From NCBI GenBank assembly GCA_002720935.1, contig PBIV01000059.1, positions 1 to 33,977 on the forward strand: a stretch of DNA of 33,977 bases. Direction: 5' to 3'. The position numbers and the translations under genes are program-made. This document shows, one piece after another, positions 28,161 to 33,977 of this stretch; the stretch's first letter is position 1; every line of letters starts with the position of its first letter. The notes under the pieces were generated by a model. The model was not told the DNA's origin, made no database searches, and saw only the letters and a program-made list of their open reading frames with translations. The stretch is from Rickettsiales bacterium (lineage in GTDB: Bacteria; Pseudomonadota; Alphaproteobacteria; Micavibrionales; GCA-2720935).

Positions 28161-29033
28161 TTAATTAACTTTTCGGTTAAGACCAAAGTCAACAATTTGA
28201 ACATAATCTAAGTTCTGCATATCGGCAAATAAGCGCACGAAAACTTGATTATCCGTAATTTCTTCAACAACACCGACCGGCACACCACTTGCGAAAATGC
28301 CACCTTGACCCGATGTCATAACACGATCACCAATAGAGAGCTCAACACCGCGTGCAACGTGATCAAGTTCAGGTGTTTGTGTATTATTCCCTGCTAAAAT
28401 TGCACGGACTTTTTTATTGCCAATATAAACAGGAATGCGTGAATTGATATCAGTTGCCATTAAAATACGAGATGCCTTATCGCCAACATCGGTTACACGA
28501 CCAACCAAGCCTTCAGGCGCAATGGCTGCGTGATTTTCTTGAACGCCATCTTTTGTACCAGCTGGTGTTAAAACAGTTTTCAAAAACGGTGCTGTTGGAT
28601 CGGTAATAATGCGCGTTGTGATGAATGAACGCTCTGGCATATCAACCATATTGACAAGCCCTTTTAGCTCTTCATTCTCAACCTTCAAGCTAAGCGCCAT
28701 TTGATACCATTTGCGAAGACGCTCATTTTCAGCACGAAGATCCTTATTCTCTTCAACGGCTTGAACAGTTTGTGCAACATATTCAACCGATAAAGCGGCA
28801 TTTTTGAGCGGTGTTACAACCGTGTTAAAAACAGGCGCTGTTGCATCCGCGATCATCACACGCATCTTTGCTTCAAAACGGTCATTAATTGTGGTCGCAA
28901 GGAAAATAAGGGAGGCTAAAATAAGGAAGAATAAAGGCGCCATTTTTTCACCCCAACGCTTTACCTTTGCTGTAATAACAAAAGCTTTTGATGGCTGTTG
29001 GTGCGCTCTTCTTTTTTGGCTAAAATAGCTCAA
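28161..29033 (-). CDS. mreC: Rod shape-determining protein MreC
   Basis: TM segment, coiled coil 'ENKDLRAENERLRKWYQMALSLKVENEELKGLV', 'GLVGRVTDVGDKASRILMATDINSRIPV'. Confidence 0.95.
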   Translation of the reverse strand: MSYFSQKRRAHQQPSKAFVITAKVKRWGEKMAPLFFLILASLIFLATTINDRFEAKMRVMIADATAPVFNTVVTPLKNAALSVEYVAQTVQAVEENKDLRAENERLRKWYQMALSLKVENEELKGLVNMVDMPERSFITTRIITDPTAPFLKTVLTPAGTKDGVQENHAAIAPEGLVGRVTDVGDKASRILMATDINSRIPVYIGNKKVRAILAGNNTQTPELDHVARGVELSIGDRVMTSGQGGIFASGVPVGVVEEITDNQVFVRLFADMQNLDYVQIVDFGLNRKVN

Positions 29034-29258
29034 TAAAGTACCCTCTTCTTAATATGGTTTTTTAAAAAACCAAACGACACATATTTTTCTTTAGATTGTG
29101 GAGATGGTTTATCTCACATTATGATTCGTTTTTCAAGTATAGCATGAAACGAATCCCCAAAAGAAACCCCTTTTCCACAAAAAAATTGCAAATACCCCCA
29201 AATAATCTCATTTTTGGTAAAAAAGCCGTATGAGATTCATGGTTTGTTTCTTTTTAAG

Positions 29259-30320
<1,062 letters not shown>

Positions 30321-30415
30321 TTAAGAAGCTACTATTAAATATCCAATTCTCTTGATTTAGCATATATATCATTTTGAAAAATAAAAAGATATCGGAATCT
30401 TTTCAAAATCACATG

Positions 30416-30450
30416 AAAAAAAGCCCCAGTCTTTATCAGAACAAGGGCTT
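30416..30450 (-). terminator. Rho-independent terminator downstream of rpmJ
   Basis: aagccc...gggctt stem with T run on the minus strand. Confidence 0.6.
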
Positions 30451-30494
30451 CAAATATGAACGGGAACTTTTATAAAAACTTCCAGCGCTAAAGA

Positions 30495-30647
30495 CTATTT
30501 GCCTTTACCACGAGTTTTCTTACCACCCTGAACAGCTTTGTTACGAGGGTTCGTTTTATCAATTACGTATACGCGGCCTTTACGACGAACGATCTGACAG
30601 TTTTTACCGCGGCTTTTTAATGTCTTAAGAGAACTTGCTTTTTTCAT
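30495..30647 (-). CDS. rpmJ: 50S ribosomal protein L36
   Basis: Missing from the ORF track. Minus-strand translation [50 protein letters not shown] (50 aa) matches the alphaproteobacterial L36 pattern '[36 protein letters not shown]'. Confidence 0.96.
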   Translation of the reverse strand: MKKASSLKTLKSRGKNCQIVRRKGRVYVIDKTNPRNKAVQGGKKTRGKGK

Positions 30648-30744
30648 CTCTAATCACCTTAAAATAAATCTTTTAATTAATTTGACCTTCAAACTCTTCA
30701 AAGGCCTTTTAAATCCAGCTATCTAAGCGAAATCACGAATTGCT

Positions 30745-30773
30745 TTTATATTCGTCATACCCATTATTGTCAA
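30745..30773 (-). promoter_or_regulatory. rpmJ promoter (TTGACA-N17-TATAAA)
   Basis: -35 at 30773-30768, -10 at 30750-30745 on the minus strand, about 100 nt upstream of the rpmJ ATG. Confidence 0.7.
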
Positions 30774-30826
30774 GGCTTAAATAACATAAATTTTATGAAT
30801 CTTACAAAGAATCTTCACAAAAGCCC

Positions 30827-31003
30827 CTAGAACACATAAAAATAAGCCATTGGCGCCCAAATAAAGGCCGTTGTCAGTGTCCCTTTAACGATATGATACG
30901 CTATAAAAATTCTTAGCCAAAACCGTGCCTTTGGGTTTGTTTTAGCTTGTTCGATCAGCTCTTTAAATTTAAAGCCTCTAATTTTCTTTAAAACTGCAAC
31001 CAT
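30827..31003 (-). CDS. Small hypothetical membrane-associated protein, 58 aa
   Basis: Missing from the ORF track. MVAVLKKIRGFKFKELIEQAKTNPKARFWLRIFIAYHIVKGTLTTAFIWAPMAYFYVF; one hydrophobic segment; directly downstream of the sufU-like gene. Confidence 0.6.
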   Translation of the reverse strand: MVAVLKKIRGFKFKELIEQAKTNPKARFWLRIFIAYHIVKGTLTTAFIWAPMAYFYVF

Positions 31004-31031
31004 ATTTTAAATTATCCTTAAGCGCTCAATA

Positions 31032-31454
31032 TTAATCGCCTTTGACGGCTAAATCAAATGCTTCCCATGGCAAACTTCCACAGCGTCTTCGAGTTGGATA
31101 ATTTTGTAAAGATTGAAACGCTTTTAAATACTCAAATTCTTTTAAACTTGTCGGCAAATCAGCCTCATTTGATAAAAGCCATGCCTGATAGGTTTTTGAT
31201 ATTTCTTGACCTTGCTCGGTCGTTTTTTGTTTGAGGGTTTCTTCTAGCATTGTTGTTGATGCCTTACACAAAACGCATGCCTCAACCTCATAACCAACCT
31301 CATTTATAATGCCATCTTCTTCTTTCAAAGAGATCGTAACCTTGTCCCCGCAAAGACGGTTATTAACCGTACCTTTTAAAGAGCCATCAATGATTTTGTC
31401 TTGGTTCGCTTTTGCCCCATACTCGGCAATGACTTTATCATATAAATCTTCCAT
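31032..31454 (-). CDS. sufU: SufU/IscU-like Fe-S scaffold or sulfur-transfer protein
   Basis: Three Cys contexts of the SufU type: 'NRLCGD', 'EACVLCKASTTML', 'RRRCGSLPWEAF'. Confidence 0.85.
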   Translation of the reverse strand: MEDLYDKVIAEYGAKANQDKIIDGSLKGTVNNRLCGDKVTISLKEEDGIINEVGYEVEACVLCKASTTMLEETLKQKTTEQGQEISKTYQAWLLSNEADLPTSLKEFEYLKAFQSLQNYPTRRRCGSLPWEAFDLAVKGD

Positions 31455-31459
31455 GATTA

Positions 31460-32683
31460 TTAAAGCCCTCTTTTCTCAAAAAAAGCGATCACATCTTTTA
31501 ACGCGTTAATAAATTTTTCAACATCACTTTCATCATTATAAAGCCCGACAGAGACCCTAAGTGAGCCAGATATGCCCAAACTATCAAACAGGGGCTGCGC
31601 GCAATGTTGCCCTGCACGAAGGGCTATATTTTTTGCCGCCATCATCGAGCCCACATCGTGCACATGTAGACCCCTTACTTGAAATGAGATAAGGCCGTGA
31701 TGATTCCCCCCCAACATCTCTACACGCTCAATTGATGCCAGACCTTGCTTAATAAGCGCGATTAATTTCGATTTATATTCATAAACCTTATCCATGCCAA
31801 TATCGCTTAAATAGGTAAGTGCGGCGCCCAAGCCAATTACCCCTTCAATATTCGGCGTTCCGGCCTCAAAACGATGCGGTGCTGGCAGATATGTAATTTT
31901 ATCAAAGGACACATCCTCGATCATGTCGCCGCCACCAATAAAGGGGGGCATGTCTTTTAAAATTTCCTCACGCCCATATAAAACACCGATACCGTTGGGA
32001 CCATAAATTTTATGACCGCTAAAGACATAAAAATCACAACCCATATCTTTAACATCAACCTTATTATCACTAACCGCTTGGCAGCCATCAATTAGGGTTA
32101 CGGCACCGAACTCTTTTGCAAGCGCACAAATCTCTTTTACTGGATTGAGCGCTCCCAAAACATTGGATAAATGAACAATACTGACAAGTTTTGGTTTATG
32201 TTCAAGAAGCTTCTTAAAGCGATTTAAGTCTAATTCTAATTTTGAATTCAATTTAGTAACAAAAATGTTAAAACCGATTTCATCGGCTAATTGTCGCCAT
32301 GGGACAATATTTGCGTGATGCTCCATTTCACTTAAAATAATACAATCATCAGCATTTAAATTGGCTCTTCCCCAACTTTGGGCAACCAGATTGATCGACT
32401 GAGTTGCGCTGGGTGTGAAAATAATTTCATTTGGACTTGGGGCTAAGATAAAGTCAGCAACTTGTGCTCTAACGCTCTCATATTTCATGGTTGCTTCAAC
32501 ACTTTTTGTATAAAGCCCGCGTGAGACTGTTGCATAATCTTTTTCTAAAAAGTCTTTTATCGCATTGATGACTTTAGCGGGGCGATGTGTCGTTGCCGCA
32601 CTATCAAAATAGATATCATTTTGATTATTAATAATAAATGGGAAGTCTTTTTTAAAATTAGAGGTCATATCAGCGCTGCTCAA
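31460..32683 (-). CDS. sufS: Cysteine desulfurase, SufS type
   Basis: 'IYFDSAATTHRPAKVI', PLP-Lys 'VFSGHKIYGPNGIGVLYG', 'LRAGQHCAQPLFDSLGISGSLRVSVGLYND'. Confidence 0.95.
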   Translation of the reverse strand: MSSADMTSNFKKDFPFIINNQNDIYFDSAATTHRPAKVINAIKDFLEKDYATVSRGLYTKSVEATMKYESVRAQVADFILAPSPNEIIFTPSATQSINLVAQSWGRANLNADDCIILSEMEHHANIVPWRQLADEIGFNIFVTKLNSKLELDLNRFKKLLEHKPKLVSIVHLSNVLGALNPVKEICALAKEFGAVTLIDGCQAVSDNKVDVKDMGCDFYVFSGHKIYGPNGIGVLYGREEILKDMPPFIGGGDMIEDVSFDKITYLPAPHRFEAGTPNIEGVIGLGAALTYLSDIGMDKVYEYKSKLIALIKQGLASIERVEMLGGNHHGLISFQVRGLHVHDVGSMMAAKNIALRAGQHCAQPLFDSLGISGSLRVSVGLYNDESDVEKFINALKDVIAFFEKRGL

Positions 32684-32749
32684 TCGTCATTATTTTATTC
32701 ATTTAGTGCCCCTTAATAAGGAGAAAAGATGAATCAATCAAACGTTAGT

Positions 32750-33652
32750 TTAAGCTGAAAAATCATCTAACCCAATATCAAAATTTTGAACACTATGTGT
32801 CAGCGCCCCACAAGAGATATAATCAACACCACTTGCCGCCACGGCCTCAATGGTCTCGGCCTTAATATTACCAGAAGCTTCTGTAATTGCATGACCATTA
32901 ATAATTGTAACCGCTTGCTTTAGGATTTCTGGTGGCATGTTATCAAGCATGATCACATCAGGCCTGCAATCAAGCACATCATCCAGCTGATCAAGGCGAT
33001 CAATTTCAATCTCAATCTTAACGAGCGGGCCCAGCTTTTCTCTTGCACTTGTTACCGCCTCTTTTAGTGAACTCATAAAAGCAATGTGATTATCCTTAAT
33101 CATCACGGCATCATTTAAACCAAAGCGATGATTAACACCGCCCCCAACGCGAACCGCGTATTTTTGTAAAGCACGCAAACCTGGCAGGGTCTTTCTTGTA
33201 TCAAGAAGTTTTGCCTTATGATTTGATATCAAATTTGTTAATTCATTTGTATAGCTTGCAATTCCACTTAAATGGGTCAAGATATTCAACGCCGTTCTCT
33301 CGGCCGCCAAGATAGAACGGGCATTGCCCTCAATCACAGCCAGAACATCGCCTTTTTTAACCAAATCGCCATCTTCCAGCCTTTTATCAAAAAGAACTGT
33401 ATCATCAATAAATTTAAAAGCTTTACCAGCGATATCCAAGCCAGCAACACAGCCATCTTGCCTAGAGACAAGCGCAACCTTTCTTCTAGCGTCTTGATCA
33501 ATAAAATAAAGACCGCTTAAATCGCCACTCAAACCCAAATCTTCTTCAAAGGCGCGCTTTAAAACATCTTGAATAATGTGATCAGGACAAGCCTTAATAT
33601 CTTTAGCTAGCTTTTTTGGGGCTTCGTTTCTATTTAGTTTAACCAGTTCCAT
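32750..33652 (-). CDS. nadC: Nicotinate-nucleotide pyrophosphorylase (carboxylating)
   Basis: 'AERTALNILTHLSGIAS', 'LLDTRKTLPGLRALQKYAVRVGGGVNHRFGLNDAVMIKDNH', 'GVDYISCGALTHSV'. Confidence 0.97.
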   Translation of the reverse strand: MELVKLNRNEAPKKLAKDIKACPDHIIQDVLKRAFEEDLGLSGDLSGLYFIDQDARRKVALVSRQDGCVAGLDIAGKAFKFIDDTVLFDKRLEDGDLVKKGDVLAVIEGNARSILAAERTALNILTHLSGIASYTNELTNLISNHKAKLLDTRKTLPGLRALQKYAVRVGGGVNHRFGLNDAVMIKDNHIAFMSSLKEAVTSAREKLGPLVKIEIEIDRLDQLDDVLDCRPDVIMLDNMPPEILKQAVTIINGHAITEASGNIKAETIEAVAASGVDYISCGALTHSVQNFDIGLDDFSA

Positions 33653-33672
33653 AGTTTAATCTCCTTATTCTT

Positions 33673-33977
33673 TTATGAGCGTGCTTCTTTTGGCTCATGG
33701 ATGAAATAATCCTCTCTTGCAAAAAAGACCAGTTTTTCAATTGAGCGTAAATCCTTATCTCTGATTAATTCATCGATTCTACTGTCTTCAATTGTTAATG
33801 AATGTTCAAAGTTAGTTGAGGTTTGCGGGTAATCAACACGATAATGCGCACCGCGACTTTCGGTGCGTTTTAAAGCTTGGTTAATCATCAATTTCCCCAG
33901 CTCAAGAGCACTTAAAAAACTATATATATCAATATAATTATCAAAATTGTGATCTTGATTTTTATATCTTTCATAAA
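33673..33977 (-). CDS. nadB: L-aspartate oxidase, C-terminal end only (runs off the window)
   Basis: The frame stays open to the edge: 'YERYKNQDHNFDNYIDIYSFLSALELGKLMINQALKRTESRGAHYRVDYPQTS'; 'ESRGAHYRxDYP' is the NadB C-terminal motif and the gene precedes nadC. Confidence 0.9.
   Translation of the reverse strand, partial: YERYKNQDHNFDNYIDIYSFLSALELGKLMINQALKRTESRGAHYRVDYPQTSTNFEHSLTIEDSRIDELIRDKDLRSIEKLVFFAREDYFIHEPKEARS

Overview
The window looks like an alphaproteobacterial chromosome segment (IalB-family protein, mre/mrd cluster, Trm112/DUF971/LON-N set). No phage, transposase or CRISPR array was recognised. From left to right: 3' part of tuf (EF-Tu, minus); a plus-strand operon of three tandem paralogous ankyrin-like proteins sharing a C-terminal tail (KRPNPRP); a minus-strand surface/secretion block (lipoprotein alpha/beta hydrolase, IalB-family protein, 1486-aa autotransporter); an SbtA/SbtB-like bicarbonate transporter and PII-like pair; tRNA-Gly(GCC) with its own promoter; a second, paralogous 1529-aa autotransporter; a two-gene unit that includes a His-rich protein; a plus-strand run (unknown, YbaK/ProX editing protein, unknown, LON-N domain protein, CorA-like transporter, Trm112, DUF971, alpha/beta hydrolase, unknown); the elongasome cluster mreB-mreC-[two unknown ORFs]-mreD-mrdA-mrdB on minus; rpmJ (L36) and a 58-aa small ORF, both missing from the ORF track; and nadB(partial)-nadC-sufS-sufU on minus. 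The best candidates for something new are the ankyrin triplet, whose tail peptide is conserved although its codons have diverged; the pair of unknown genes inside the mreC-mreD interval; and the cysteine-free, almost lysine-free giant autotransporters on either side of sbtAB. All family assignments come from reading motifs by eye; no database search was possible.
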